NCBI GenBank assembly: GCA_910587575.1 | Contig: CAJULU010000024.1 | Span: forward strand, 1 to 27,154 | Direction: 5' to 3' | Origin: an uncultured Dorea sp. | GTDB lineage: Bacteria > Bacillota > Clostridia > Lachnospirales > Lachnospiraceae | Length of the DNA stretch: 27,154 bases | Part shown: in pieces, positions 1 to 8,243 of the stretch | Position numbering within the stretch: position 1 is the stretch's first letter | Layout of the letters: the number at the start of each line of letters is the position of its first letter | Made by a program: the position numbers and the translations under genes | Notes under the pieces: model-generated | Databases searched by the model: none | The model's input: the letters and a program-made list of their open reading frames with translations, nothing else | What the model was told of the DNA's origin: nothing

Positions 1-318
1 ATACACACCAAGCGCATTGTAAAGCGGCGGCATCGCTTTCTTAAGAAACATCTCCACGAACTGAACCAACGCCGCGATAATCAGGATGAATACGATAGTC
101 TGCAGGTATTCAAATCCTAACGGCATCAGGATAAACTTATAGATCAAACTGGTAACTAAAGATGCTATCGTAATAACGAATACTACGGCTCCGCCCATAC
201 CTGCCGCGGTATCCACCTTCTTAGATACGCCGAGAAACGGACATATCCCTAAGAACTGGCTGAGTACAACGTTATTCACAAGAGCAGATCCGATTGCAAT
301 AATCAATAATTCTTTCAT
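1..318 (-). CDS. rnfA: Rnf complex subunit A, N-terminal part (cut by window edge)
   Basis: Translating the minus strand from the ATG at 318 gives 106 residues with no stop, beginning MKELLIIAIGSALVNNVVLS and continuing with QFLGICPFLGVSKKVDTAAGM. This is the conserved start of RnfA/RsxA, a six-helix membrane subunit homologous to RnfE. The conserved Cys in GICPFLG is at residue 26; in this family it takes part in an intramembrane Fe-S centre shared with RnfE. Three hydrophobic segments are visible before the window ends, and about 85 residues of the usual ~190 lie beyond position 1. The gene starts 13 bp after rnfE, so it is in the same operon; rnfB is expected next, outside the window. Confidence 0.95.
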   Translation of the reverse strand, partial: MKELLIIAIGSALVNNVVLSQFLGICPFLGVSKKVDTAAGMGGAVVFVITIASLVTSLIYKFILMPLGFEYLQTIVFILIIAALVQFVEMFLKKAMPPLYNALGVY

Positions 319-331
319 CTATGTACCCCTC

Positions 332-1057
332 CTACTTTTCATTTCCTGTCGGGAAAACTTTACCGCTGCAGGCACCATTGCCGCAGGAAGCACAGCCTTC
401 CCCGCATCCTGCCGATTCCACAACCTTCTTGCCCTTCTTCGCCGCATTGTTCCTTACCTTGTTCTGCAGCGCCACCAGGAAAGCCAGCACCAGGAAAGCT
501 CCCGGCGGAAGGATAAAGATTGTCACCGGCACATAGCCGCCTTTTCCTGCCGCAGCATCTGCCAGCGGAAGAATCTGCTGTCCGAAGATAGCTCCCGTAC
601 CAATCACCTCACGCACGATACCGATGGCAGTCAGACCCACGGTAAATCCAAGTCCCATGCCCACACCATCAAAGATAGACGGCAGAACCGGATTCTTAGA
701 CGCATAACTCTCTGCACGGCCAAGGATGATACAGTTAACCACGATCAGCGGAATGTAAAGACCAAGCGAAGCATACAGGCTCGGAACAAAACCTTCCAGC
801 AGGAACTGTACAATGGTTACAAATGAAGCCACGACTACGATGAACGCCGGCATTCTGACAGAATCCGGAATAATCTTGCGCAGCATGGAAATCAGCATAT
901 TCGACAGCACAAGCACGACCGTTGTAGACAGGCCCATACCTACGCCGTTAATGGCGGATGTGGTTACCGCCAGGGTCGGACACATACCCAACATCAGAAC
1001 GAAGGTAGGGTTTTCTTTGACCAGACCGTTATAGATTCTTTCGGTACAATTATTCAT
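332..1057 (-). CDS. rnfE: Rnf complex subunit E with Cys-rich C-terminal tail
   Basis: This 241-residue membrane protein is RnfE/RsxE, the homologue of RnfA that pairs with it in the membrane core of the ferredoxin:NAD+ oxidoreductase. The family signatures GLVKENPTFVLMLGMCPTLA (near residue 12) and GVGMGLGFTVGLTAIGIVRE are present, with about six hydrophobic segments. The start at 1057 follows rnfG by 11 bp and has an AGGAGG-type site. After the last helix and a basic stretch (NKVRNNAAKKGKK), residues 215-230 carry four cysteines (218, 222, 225, 230) among Gly and Ala, followed by a short polar end. Typical proteobacterial RnfE lacks such a tail, so a metal or redox role is possible but only inferred. 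Confidence 0.95.
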   Translation of the reverse strand: MNNCTERIYNGLVKENPTFVLMLGMCPTLAVTTSAINGVGMGLSTTVVLVLSNMLISMLRKIIPDSVRMPAFIVVVASFVTIVQFLLEGFVPSLYASLGLYIPLIVVNCIILGRAESYASKNPVLPSIFDGVGMGLGFTVGLTAIGIVREVIGTGAIFGQQILPLADAAAGKGGYVPVTIFILPPGAFLVLAFLVALQNKVRNNAAKKGKKVVESAGCGEGCASCGNGACSGKVFPTGNEK

Positions 1058-1068
1058 CTTTCTACCTC

Positions 1069-1650
1069 CTATTGAAATGCAGCCTGATAATATCCAAGCG
1101 CCGCATTGACTGCACCCGTCACGGATCTTGACGTAATGGTTGCCCCGCTTAATGCATCGATGGGTTCTCCGTCCCCGCCATCCGTGGATACCACAAACTT
1201 CTCTGTCTGTTTTCCTTCATACTGTCCATAGAATGCGGGTTCCGTCGCTTTCATTCCAAGACCCGCCGTCTCACTGATGGACAGGATAGACACACCGTTC
1301 ACGGTGCCGTCACTGGTAATTCCTACCGTAACCTGAATGCTGCCGCCGAATCCGTCCTTATCCGTGGCAGTGACAACATACCCCATATCACCTACGGTAC
1401 ACGCCTCATCAATGGTGCCGTTGACCCCCATATCGGCAATGGCCTGATCTGCCGCCGCCTGGTCAAGGTCGATCTGTTCAAAATCGTTAATGTCCGCATC
1501 CGGAAATACCTTCTGCCACGCCTCTTTCTTGGCAGTCTCCTGGGCCTGGGCAATGGGAGCCTTCGTGACCTCGTAGACCAGCCCCAGGCCAAGGCCCGCA
1601 ACCAGCGTAATCACTGTCAGAATCAATGTATTCTTTACTATTTTATTCAT
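1069..1650 (-). CDS. rnfG: Rnf complex subunit G (covalent FMN-binding)
   Basis: This 193-residue protein has one N-terminal membrane helix (about residues 8-26), then an extracytoplasmic FMN-binding domain. The flavinylation motif SGAT is at residues 168-171 in the context DALSGATITS, so Thr171 is the expected site of phosphoester-linked FMN. A GLGMKATEP segment before it is also family-typical. RnfG passes electrons within the Rnf ion pump. Its ATG shares the A of the rnfD stop codon (TAATG on the minus strand), a stop-start overlap that points to translational coupling with rnfD. Attachment of FMN would need an ApbE transferase, which is not in this window. Confidence 0.95.
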   Translation of the reverse strand: MNKIVKNTLILTVITLVAGLGLGLVYEVTKAPIAQAQETAKKEAWQKVFPDADINDFEQIDLDQAAADQAIADMGVNGTIDEACTVGDMGYVVTATDKDGFGGSIQVTVGITSDGTVNGVSILSISETAGLGMKATEPAFYGQYEGKQTEKFVVSTDGGDGEPIDALSGATITSRSVTGAVNAALGYYQAAFQ

Positions 1651-2600
1651 TATTTCTCTCCTCCTTTACCAAATGGTTTTGGAAGAGTAACCCTTTCGAT
1701 CAACGGAACGATAAGGTTACTGATGATGATCGCATAAGATACACCTTCCGCCGAACCGCCGAAGAGACGGAACAGACCAGTCAGAATACCAAGCAGCATA
1801 CCATAGACAATCTGGCCCTTCTTGGTGATCGGTGAGGTTACATAGTCGGTTGCCATGAACCATGCACCCAGCATCAGGCCGCCGCCGCAAAGATGTGCGG
1901 TAATATACTGGGGATCAAAGAATCCCACCTCCGGATTGGCAAAATGTCCGAAAATACCGATAAATACCACGAAAGTCGCAATATAGGTTCCTGGAATCCG
2001 AAGATCAATAATTCCCATCAGAATCAGGAAAATCGCACCGATAATAACCGCAATCACAGATGTCTCACCGATGGTTCCCGGAATCCGCCCGATCAGCATA
2101 CTCATGCTGTCAACCATCTCGCCGCTCTTTAACTGCGCCAGCGGAGTCGGTCCCGTCACACCGTCATAGACGAATGTGGTCATCTGGCTGGTAAATGAAA
2201 TCAGCAGGAAACATCTTGCTCCAAGGGCCGGGTTCATGAAGTTCTGTCCCAGACCGCCGAAGAGCTGCTTCACGATCAGAATCGCAAAGATACCGCCGAT
2301 CACGCCCATCCACCACGGTGCGGTGGGAGGCATATTCAGTCCCAGCAGAAGTCCGGTCACGACCGCACTGTAATCATTGATCGTAATCTTCTTATGCATT
2401 AATTTCTCATATATGTATTCCGTCAGAACCGCAGATGCCGTCGTACAGACCAGCATCACAAGGGCCGACAATCCAAAGTTCCATACACCGAAAGCAGAAG
2501 CCGGCAGCAATGCAATCGTCACATAGAGCATGATATTGCTTGAAGTAACTTTGGAACGAATGTGTGGTGAAGATGACATTTTTAACTTGTTCTCACTCAC
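1650..2600 (-). CDS. rnfD: Rnf complex subunit D (membrane flavoprotein)
   Basis: This 316-residue multi-helix membrane subunit is RnfD/RsxD, related to NqrB. SSPHIRSK at residues 10-17 is the conserved N-terminal motif, and GGLGQNFMNPALGARCFL lies near residue 115. The FMN attachment site is expected at DGVTGPTPL (residues 146-154), with Thr152 as acceptor; the usual [S/T]GAT reads TGPT here, confirmed in the bases. The start codon is GTG at 2600, chosen because AGAGGTG lies just upstream and the family N-terminus begins there. The gene is separated from rnfC by 102 bp holding a strong hairpin, unlike the tight spacing in the rest of the operon. Confidence 0.95.
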   Translation of the reverse strand: MSENKLKMSSSPHIRSKVTSSNIMLYVTIALLPASAFGVWNFGLSALVMLVCTTASAVLTEYIYEKLMHKKITINDYSAVVTGLLLGLNMPPTAPWWMGVIGGIFAILIVKQLFGGLGQNFMNPALGARCFLLISFTSQMTTFVYDGVTGPTPLAQLKSGEMVDSMSMLIGRIPGTIGETSVIAVIIGAIFLILMGIIDLRIPGTYIATFVVFIGIFGHFANPEVGFFDPQYITAHLCGGGLMLGAWFMATDYVTSPITKKGQIVYGMLLGILTGLFRLFGGSAEGVSYAIIISNLIVPLIERVTLPKPFGKGGEK

Positions 2601-2640
2601 GTTTGTTCACCTCTTCCTCTCTTTTCATTTCTTATCCTCA

Positions 2641-2687
2641 CCAGGCATATCCATTGATCCGGATCAGAGATACCGGATCCGGCCTGG
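2641..2687 (-). other. Intercistronic hairpin between rnfC and rnfD
   Basis: GATCCGG (2656-2662) pairs with CCGGATC (2673-2679) across a 10-nt loop, and outer CCAGGC (2641-2646) pairs with GCCTGG (2682-2687). In the mRNA this is a two-tier stem between the rnfC stop and the rnfD ribosome binding site. No T-run follows on the minus strand, so it does not look like an intrinsic terminator. An RNA processing, stabilising or partial attenuation role is inferred. Confidence 0.6.
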
Positions 2688-2702
2688 CAGAGTATTCTTT
2701 CT

Positions 2703-4022
2703 CTACTTCTTCTTACGGTTCGCCAGCGCAATCTTTCTCATAGAACCGATTGCCTGCTTCAGAGGCCGCTTGGCCGGGCACACAAAACTGCAGGAACCGC
2801 ATTCCATACATTCCAGGCCTTCATGCTTTGTAAATGCCGCCTCGTCATGGTGCTCTGCGTAATCGGCAAGCCTTGACGGAATCAGACGGCTGGGACAGGC
2901 ATCCACACAGCGTCCGCAGTTAATACACGCCGTCGGCTCATATTTTGCAACTTCGTCCTTCGTAAGACAGAGGATAGAAGAAGATGTCTTCGTAATCGGC
3001 ACATCCAGAGAAAACATGGAGAATCCCATCATAGGACCGCCGGAGATCACCTTCTCGGGCTCGCTCTTATATCCGCCCGCCGCATCAATCAGTTCCGCCT
3101 GGTTCAGTCCGAAAGGAACACGGAAATTCCCCGGCTCATTCACGGCATCGCCGCTGACCGTGGTCACACGCTCCATGGACGGCCTGCCTTCTGCCACTGC
3201 CTCATAGATACTGATAATCGTGGCAACATTGTCCACCACGCATCCTGCGTCTGCCGGAAGCATGGCAGAATTGATCGCCCTCCCCGTAGTGGCATAGATC
3301 AGCTGACGCTCACCGCCCTGGGGGTACTTCGTCTTCAGCGCAAGCACTTCCATCCTTGGTTCATCCCTGGTCAGTTCTTTTAACTTCTCGATACAGTCCG
3401 GCTTGTTATCCTCTACCCCAAATATACCCTTTGCATTGTCAAAGAGCTTAAGGATAATCTTCATGCCGCCTACCAGCTTCTCCGGTATTTCCAGCATACA
3501 CCTGTAATCTGCCGTAATGTATGGTTCACATTCCGCACAGTTTGCGATAATATAGTCAATCTTATCCGGTTCCTTCGGTGACAGCTTTACCCGGGTCGGG
3601 AAACCTGCACCTCCCATACCTACGACTCCGGCCGTGCCGATCGTGTTCAGTATCTCTTCTTTCGTCATCTCTTCCCATGGCCTGACAGCCGGATACTCAA
3701 CCTCTTCATACTCGCCGTCGTTCTCGATCACGATACTGTTCACCGTTCCCCCGGTCGGGTTCAGATGGGGCGCAATCGCTTTCACCTTTCCTGACACCGA
3801 TGCATAGACCGGAGCAGACACAAACCCTCCGGCTTCCGCTATCATCTGTCCCTTCAGGACACGGTCGCCAACTGCAACAACAGGGTTCGCCGGAGCGCCA
3901 ATGTGCTGAGACACCGGGTACACCAGATCCCCTTTGGGTTTTACTTCGACAATGGCCTTATCTTTTGCCAGGCTCTTACCGTCGTCCGGGTGGATTCCAC
4001 CTTTAAATGTTAACAATGCCAT
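2703..4022 (-). CDS. rnfC: Rnf complex subunit C (NADH-binding, 2x[4Fe-4S])
   Basis: This 439-residue protein is the peripheral NAD+-reducing subunit of Rnf, homologous to the Nqo1/NuoF fold. The N-terminal GGIHPDDGKSLAKD motif is followed by a barrel-sandwich part (about residues 25-105), then the nucleotide/FMN-binding Rossmann part with GVVGMGGAGFPTRVK (about residue 133). An SLBB-like region comes next, and then two ferredoxin motifs, CINCGRCVDAC (Cys366, 369, 372, 376) and CMECGSCSFVC (Cys405, 408, 411, 415). The lysine-rich C-terminus is short, as in other Firmicutes. It is the first gene of the operon, with GGAAGGA upstream of the ATG at 4022 and its own promoter region. Confidence 0.96.
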   Translation of the reverse strand: MALLTFKGGIHPDDGKSLAKDKAIVEVKPKGDLVYPVSQHIGAPANPVVAVGDRVLKGQMIAEAGGFVSAPVYASVSGKVKAIAPHLNPTGGTVNSIVIENDGEYEEVEYPAVRPWEEMTKEEILNTIGTAGVVGMGGAGFPTRVKLSPKEPDKIDYIIANCAECEPYITADYRCMLEIPEKLVGGMKIILKLFDNAKGIFGVEDNKPDCIEKLKELTRDEPRMEVLALKTKYPQGGERQLIYATTGRAINSAMLPADAGCVVDNVATIISIYEAVAEGRPSMERVTTVSGDAVNEPGNFRVPFGLNQAELIDAAGGYKSEPEKVISGGPMMGFSMFSLDVPITKTSSSILCLTKDEVAKYEPTACINCGRCVDACPSRLIPSRLADYAEHHDEAAFTKHEGLECMECGSCSFVCPAKRPLKQAIGSMRKIALANRKKK

Positions 4023-4051
4023 CCCTTTATCCTTCCTTCCTTTTTTCTCTT

Positions 4052-4085
4052 AGTATACTATACAACAAAATCCCCTGTTTATCTA
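4052..4085 (-). promoter_or_regulatory. Probable promoter of the rnf operon
   Basis: On the minus strand two overlapping -10 candidates lie 30-40 bp before rnfC: TATACT (4052-4057) with TAAACA 18 bp upstream (4076-4081), and TATAGT (4057-4062) with TAGATA 17 bp upstream (4080-4085). The -35 matches are weak (4 of 6). The site follows the rpsA terminator, so a promoter is needed here; which box pair is used cannot be told. Confidence 0.55.
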
Positions 4086-4171
4086 GTAGATTCCAGTATT
4101 TCCTTGTATATTTCCACGAACATCTTGTCGATTTTTTAACGGATCTGACAGCCAGACTTCCGGGCATTCAT

Positions 4172-4194
4172 ATCACATTACAGCCGCATGTGAT
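4172..4194. promoter_or_regulatory. Inverted repeat upstream of rnf promoter
   Basis: Perfect 7-bp arms ATCACAT (4172-4178) and ATGTGAT (4188-4194) flank 9 bp. It lies about 90 bp upstream of the proposed rnf -35 box, in the otherwise featureless 4089-4250 stretch. It could be an operator; no known regulator can be assigned. Confidence 0.3.
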
Positions 4195-4250
4195 TTGCCA
4201 GCCATCTGCTTCTCCTGCCGCCGGACTTCTGCGTTTTCCCGCACAACGGC

Positions 4251-4288
4251 AAAAAAGGACAAAAGCCTTTACAAAAGACCTCTGTCCT
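4251..4288 (-). terminator. Terminator downstream of rpsA
   Basis: On the minus strand AGGACA (4283-4288) pairs with TGTCCT (4256-4261). An inner CTTT/AAAG helix fills the interval, and a run of six T (4251-4256) follows at once. It sits 27 bp after the S1 stop codon and separates the cmk-ispH-rpsA unit from rnf. Confidence 0.75.
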
Positions 4289-4314
4289 CCACTGATCACT
4301 GATTCATCCGCTTT

Positions 4315-5403
4315 CTATTCTTCAGAATTACCTGCCTGGGCAGCATCCGAAGAGTTCTCCAGCACCTTCATGCTGAGACTGATCTTCTTCTCTGCCACAT
4401 TCAGATCCACAATCCTTGCCGTAATCTCCTGGCCAACGGATAACACGTCTGACGGCTTATCCACATGTGCCCTTGAGATCTGGGAAACATGAAGCAGCGC
4501 ATCCACTCCCGGCGCCAGTTCGATAAATGCACCGAAGTCTGTCATTCTTGCCACTCTTCCCTCAATCACCGTACCTACTGCAAAATGATCCTCAGCGTTC
4601 GCCCATGGATTGCTCTCCGGGAACTTCAGGCTGAGCGCAATCTTGGTATCATGAATCTCTTTAATCATGACTTCTTTCTTCTCGCCAACCTTAAATACCT
4701 TCTTCGGATTCTCAACACGTCCCCAGGACATCTCAGAAATATGAAGCAGTCCGTCAACGCCGCCAAGATCGATAAATGCACCGAAGTCCGTTACATTCTT
4801 AACAGTACCTTCCATCCGGTCACCCGGCTGGATTCTTGCAAACAGTTCTCTCTGCTTCTCTGCGCGCTCTGCAACCAGAAGCTGCCTTCTGTCGCCGATG
4901 ACACGGTTTCTTCTTGGATTAAACTCGCTGATAACGAACTCAATCTCCTGTCCCTGGTACTTATTCAGATCTTTTTCGTAAGTATCGGATACCAGGCTTG
5001 CAGGGATAAATACCCTTGCCTCATCAACAATCACGCTTAATCCGCCTCCGAGAATCTGCGCTACCGGAGCCTTCAGAACCTCGTGGTTCTCAAATGCTTC
5101 CCTCAGTCTCTCGTTGCCCTTCTCTGCTGCAAGCCTCTTATACGTCAGCAACACCTGACCTTCGCCATCATTAACCTTCAAGACCTTTGCAGTCATGGCA
5201 TCCCCCACTGACACCATGGTAGTCAGGTCTGCATTCGTCTCGTTCGTGTACTCGCTTCTTGTGATGATGCCGTCAGCCTTGTAACCTATATTCAAGATGA
5301 TTTCATCGGGCTTCACATCGATGACAGTACCATCTACAACCTCTCCATTTCTTATTGTCTTGAATGACTCTTCCAACATTTGTTCAAAAGTTAATTCTGA
5401 CAT
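4315..5403 (-). CDS. rpsA: 30S ribosomal protein S1-like, four S1 domains
   Basis: This 362-residue protein has four OB-fold S1 RNA-binding repeats at about residues 17-88, 104-172, 193-262 and 276-348. Repeats 3 and 4 carry the clear signature DFGAFI followed by GLLHISEM or ALLHVSQIS; repeat 2 is degenerate. The six-domain S1 of proteobacteria is longer; four domains and under 400 residues is usual for Firmicutes. The ATG lies inside the 3' end of ispH (13-nt overlap) behind a strong GAGGAGG, so translation is probably coupled. In many Clostridia this domain set is fused to IspH, whereas here the two are separate. A role in mRNA binding at the 30S subunit is known for S1; for short Firmicute forms the exact role is less certain. 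Confidence 0.9.
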   Translation of the reverse strand: MSELTFEQMLEESFKTIRNGEVVDGTVIDVKPDEIILNIGYKADGIITRSEYTNETNADLTTMVSVGDAMTAKVLKVNDGEGQVLLTYKRLAAEKGNERLREAFENHEVLKAPVAQILGGGLSVIVDEARVFIPASLVSDTYEKDLNKYQGQEIEFVISEFNPRRNRVIGDRRQLLVAERAEKQRELFARIQPGDRMEGTVKNVTDFGAFIDLGGVDGLLHISEMSWGRVENPKKVFKVGEKKEVMIKEIHDTKIALSLKFPESNPWANAEDHFAVGTVIEGRVARMTDFGAFIELAPGVDALLHVSQISRAHVDKPSDVLSVGQEITARIVDLNVAEKKISLSMKVLENSSDAAQAGNSEE

Positions 5404-6242
5404 AATCTTTGAACCTCCTCAATTATAATATTGGGCGTGGATGCCCCTGCTGTAATACCTACTGTTTCCACGGACCTTAATTGATTCATATCCAAATCGT
5501 CAAGTGTCTGTATATAGTACGTATTCAAACATTCGTTCTTACATATTTCAAATAACTTCTGAGTATTCGAACTACGCCTGTCCCCTATTACCACCATAGC
5601 ATCTACTCTTCCTGCAATCCGGCACGCTTCTTCCTGGCGTTCTTTTGTCGCATTGCAGATCGTATTTAAAACAATTATATCATAACCCTTTTTATCAATA
5701 ATTTCAACTAAATCTTTGAATTTATTGTAATTAAATGTCGTCTGGGCCACAATGCATACCTTCCGGCCTGTTTCCGGCACCTGAAAACGCTCTGCTTCCT
5801 CTGCCGTCTGGATCACGCTCGCCTGTTCCCCGGCCCATCCCCGGATCCCTTCCACCTCTGGGTGGCTGCCGTTGCCAATGATGACAATATAAGAGCCTTT
5901 CCGGCTTTCTTCGTCAACAATCCTGTGGATCTTCTTCACAAACGGACAGGTGGCATCAATACAGGTAAGATTCTTTTCTTCCAGCAGATCATAAATGCGC
6001 CTGGATACCCCATGGGACCGGATGACCACGACTCCGTCTTCAATCTTCTGAATGTCTTCCTCTGAATGAAGGACCTGGACTCCCTGCTTCCTTAAATCTT
6101 TGATGACCTCCTCATTATGAATAATCGGGCCGTATGTATAAATCTTCCGGTCCTCATGGCATCTGATCTGTTCATAAACCGTCTCTACCGCACGTTTTAC
6201 ACCAAAGCAGAAACCGGCTGTTTTCGCTAATTCAATGTGCAT
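5391..6242 (-). CDS. ispH: 4-hydroxy-3-methylbut-2-enyl diphosphate reductase
   Basis: IspH makes isopentenyl and dimethylallyl diphosphate from HMBPP in the last step of the MEP isoprenoid pathway. The 283-residue protein shows all three [4Fe-4S] ligands: Cys12 (GFCFGVKRAV), Cys99 (DATCPFV) and Cys196 (TICNAT). The active-site residues His77 (RSHGV), His127 and Glu129 (GSHPEVEG) and Thr168-Thr169 (AQTT) are also present. The ATG at 6242 follows AAAGGAGG. It lies 27 bp after cmk and overlaps rpsA, the standard clostridial order. Length is normal for a stand-alone bacterial IspH. Confidence 0.97.
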   Translation of the reverse strand: MHIELAKTAGFCFGVKRAVETVYEQIRCHEDRKIYTYGPIIHNEEVIKDLRKQGVQVLHSEEDIQKIEDGVVVIRSHGVSRRIYDLLEEKNLTCIDATCPFVKKIHRIVDEESRKGSYIVIIGNGSHPEVEGIRGWAGEQASVIQTAEEAERFQVPETGRKVCIVAQTTFNYNKFKDLVEIIDKKGYDIIVLNTICNATKERQEEACRIAGRVDAMVVIGDRRSSNTQKLFEICKNECLNTYYIQTLDDLDMNQLRSVETVGITAGASTPNIIIEEVQRLCQN

Positions 6243-6269
6243 GCTTCCTCCTTTATGCTGCAGTCCGTT

Positions 6270-6926
6270 TTATCGGCAGAGTCCGGCAATGGTCCTGACC
6301 ACTTCGTCAATCGTCATATCTGAACTGTCCACCAGAACCGCATCCTCTGCTTTCTTCAGAGGCGCAGTGGCACGGTTCATGTCACGCTCGTCCCGTTCCT
6401 GAATATCCTTTGCAATCTCGTCAAAGTCACACTGCTCCCCTTTGGCGGTCAGTTCATCGTAGCGGCGTTTCGCACGGGTCTCTACGCTGGCAGTCAGATA
6501 GACTTTAACGTCTGCATCAGGAAGTACGCAGGTCCCGATGTCTCTTCCGTCCATGATCACATCCTGGGTTCTGGCAAGGTCCCGCTGGAGATCCAGAAGT
6601 TTCTCACGGACCTGCGGAATCACGGAACACTTGGAAGTCATCTGCCCCACAGCCTCGTCACGAAGCCTCTCCGTAATATTCGTACCATTCAGGTACACCT
6701 GCTGCATTCCGTTCTCATAACGGATACTGACATCCGCATCCTGGCAGGCAGCGATTACCTTCTCCGTCTCCTCTGCCCGGATTCCACTGTCAAGGAAATG
6801 TATGGCAAGCCCCCGGTACATGGCTCCTGTATCTACATATATATATCCCTTTTTTTCTGCCACCAGCTTTGCAATCGTACTCTTTCCCGCACCTGCCGGC
6901 CCGTCAATTGCTACATTATATCCCAT
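6270..6926 (-). CDS. cmk: Cytidylate kinase
   Basis: Cmk phosphorylates CMP and dCMP with ATP. The P-loop GPAGAGKST is right at the N-terminus, followed by VDTGAMYRGLA and, later, MDGRDIGTCVLPDA, all family signatures. I place the start at the ATG at 6926 (218 residues) because AGGAG sits 9 nt upstream. An in-frame ATG at 6950 would add eight residues (MSEQERMK) but has a poorer site. The gene is about 80 bp downstream of the BaiN-like flavoprotein with no terminator between, so it probably belongs to the same transcript as the genes on both sides. Confidence 0.95.
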   Translation of the reverse strand: MGYNVAIDGPAGAGKSTIAKLVAEKKGYIYVDTGAMYRGLAIHFLDSGIRAEETEKVIAACQDADVSIRYENGMQQVYLNGTNITERLRDEAVGQMTSKCSVIPQVREKLLDLQRDLARTQDVIMDGRDIGTCVLPDADVKVYLTASVETRAKRRYDELTAKGEQCDFDEIAKDIQERDERDMNRATAPLKKAEDAVLVDSSDMTIDEVVRTIAGLCR

Positions 6927-7007
6927 CTTCATTCTCTCCTGTTCTGACATATCGTCTGATTACCCTTCCATTTCTCTGATTCCTGCCCGGCATGGAACGC
7001 CCGCCCA

Positions 7008-8243
7008 TTACAAAGCAGGAATACTGCTTCCCGCCGCATACGCCGTAGACCATGCAATCTGCAGGTTAAACCCGCCGGTCAGTGCGTCCAGATCCAGCAC
7101 CTCTCCTGCAAAATACAGTCCTCTGACATACTTCGACTCCATGGTGCCCGGATCCACTTCTTTCGTCTGAACACCTCCCCGGGTGATAATCGCCTCGTTA
7201 AAATCCCGCAGACCAGTCACCGTCATTGGCAGATGTTTGATGAAATGCACGAATCTTCTTCTTTCTTCCCTGGATATGACATTGACCTTTTTCTCCGGGT
7301 CAATCCCGCTTAATTCTACCATAACCGGAATCAATTTGGAAGGGAACAATTTTCCAAGCGCATTTTTGAACTGACGGTTATGGTTCTCTTCAAAATCTCT
7401 CCGTACCCGCAGATCCATCTGCTCCTCGTTAAGAGCCGGTTTCAGATCAATCTCAAGACGAAGATCCCGGTCTTTCAAGGCCGGTCCCACATAACTGCTG
7501 GCGCTGATGATCAGAGGTCCGCTGACTCCGTAATGGGTGAAAAGCATTTCGCCGAACTCCTGGAACAGCCGCTTTTTCCCCTGATAGACAGACACCGTTA
7601 CATTCCGCAGGGAAAGCCCCATCAGTCTGCGGATCCATTCTTCTTTCACTTCCATTGGCACAAGAGACGGCCTGCACGGGACAATCGAATGTCCGCATTC
7701 ACGGGCAAACCGGTATCCGTCTCCTGTGGAACCGGTAGACTGGTAGGACAATCCGCCCGTGGCCACAATACAGGCATCTCCCGCTGCCATTTCCCCGTCT
7801 GCAAGCTTCACCTTCACAAACTGCCCGTTTTCGGCCAGTATCTTTTCAACCTCTGTATGAAGCCTGATCTTCACATGAAGGCGGTTCAGTTCCCGTTCCA
7901 TGGCCCTGATTACATCCGAAGAATGATCTGACTCCGGAAATACCCGCTCTCCCCGCTCCGTTTTCGTCTTTACCCCCAGTTCCTCAAAAAAACGGATGGC
8001 ATCCTGGTTCGTAAATCCATAGAAACTGCTGTACAGAAACCTGGAATTACTGACTACCGAAGCCGACAATGTCTCCATGTCACAGGCATTCGTAATATTG
8101 CATCTTCCTTTTCCTGTAATAAACAGCTTCTTTCCTAACTTCTCATTCTTTTCCAGCAGGCAGACATCATGGCCGTTCCTCGCCGCCGTAATTGCGGCAA
8201 ACATTCCCGCCGCACCGCCTCCTGCTACCAGAACTCTGCTCAT
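7008..8243 (-). CDS. BaiN/HI0933-family FAD-dependent oxidoreductase
   Basis: This 411-residue flavoprotein opens with a dinucleotide-binding motif, GGGAAGMFAAITAARNG, followed by the LGKKLFITGKGRCNITN signature that defines the HI0933/YhiN/BaiN family. A second nucleotide motif (IVATGGLSYQSTGSTGDGY) and the C-terminal FAD contact GLYFAGEVLDLDALTGGFNL are also clear. Members are NAD(P)/FAD reductases. BaiN of C. scindens has been linked to bile-acid dehydroxylation, but most homologues are conserved genes of unknown substrate, and nothing here points to bile acids. Its ATG overlaps the stop of the RpiR-type regulator by 4 nt (ATGA), so the two are translationally coupled. Confidence 0.88.
   Translation of the reverse strand: MSRVLVAGGGAAGMFAAITAARNGHDVCLLEKNEKLGKKLFITGKGRCNITNACDMETLSASVVSNSRFLYSSFYGFTNQDAIRFFEELGVKTKTERGERVFPESDHSSDVIRAMERELNRLHVKIRLHTEVEKILAENGQFVKVKLADGEMAAGDACIVATGGLSYQSTGSTGDGYRFARECGHSIVPCRPSLVPMEVKEEWIRRLMGLSLRNVTVSVYQGKKRLFQEFGEMLFTHYGVSGPLIISASSYVGPALKDRDLRLEIDLKPALNEEQMDLRVRRDFEENHNRQFKNALGKLFPSKLIPVMVELSGIDPEKKVNVISREERRRFVHFIKHLPMTVTGLRDFNEAIITRGGVQTKEVDPGTMESKYVRGLYFAGEVLDLDALTGGFNLQIAWSTAYAAGSSIPAL

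Noticed and set aside
4172..4194. Inverted repeat read as a CRP site
   Set aside because: The arms ATCACAT/ATGTGAT are in the opposite order from TGTGA-N6-TCACA, so it is kept only as an unassigned repeat.
7008..8243. Bile-acid metabolism gene baiN
   Set aside because: The protein is of the same family, but no other bai gene is present and the family is widespread; the symbol is not justified.
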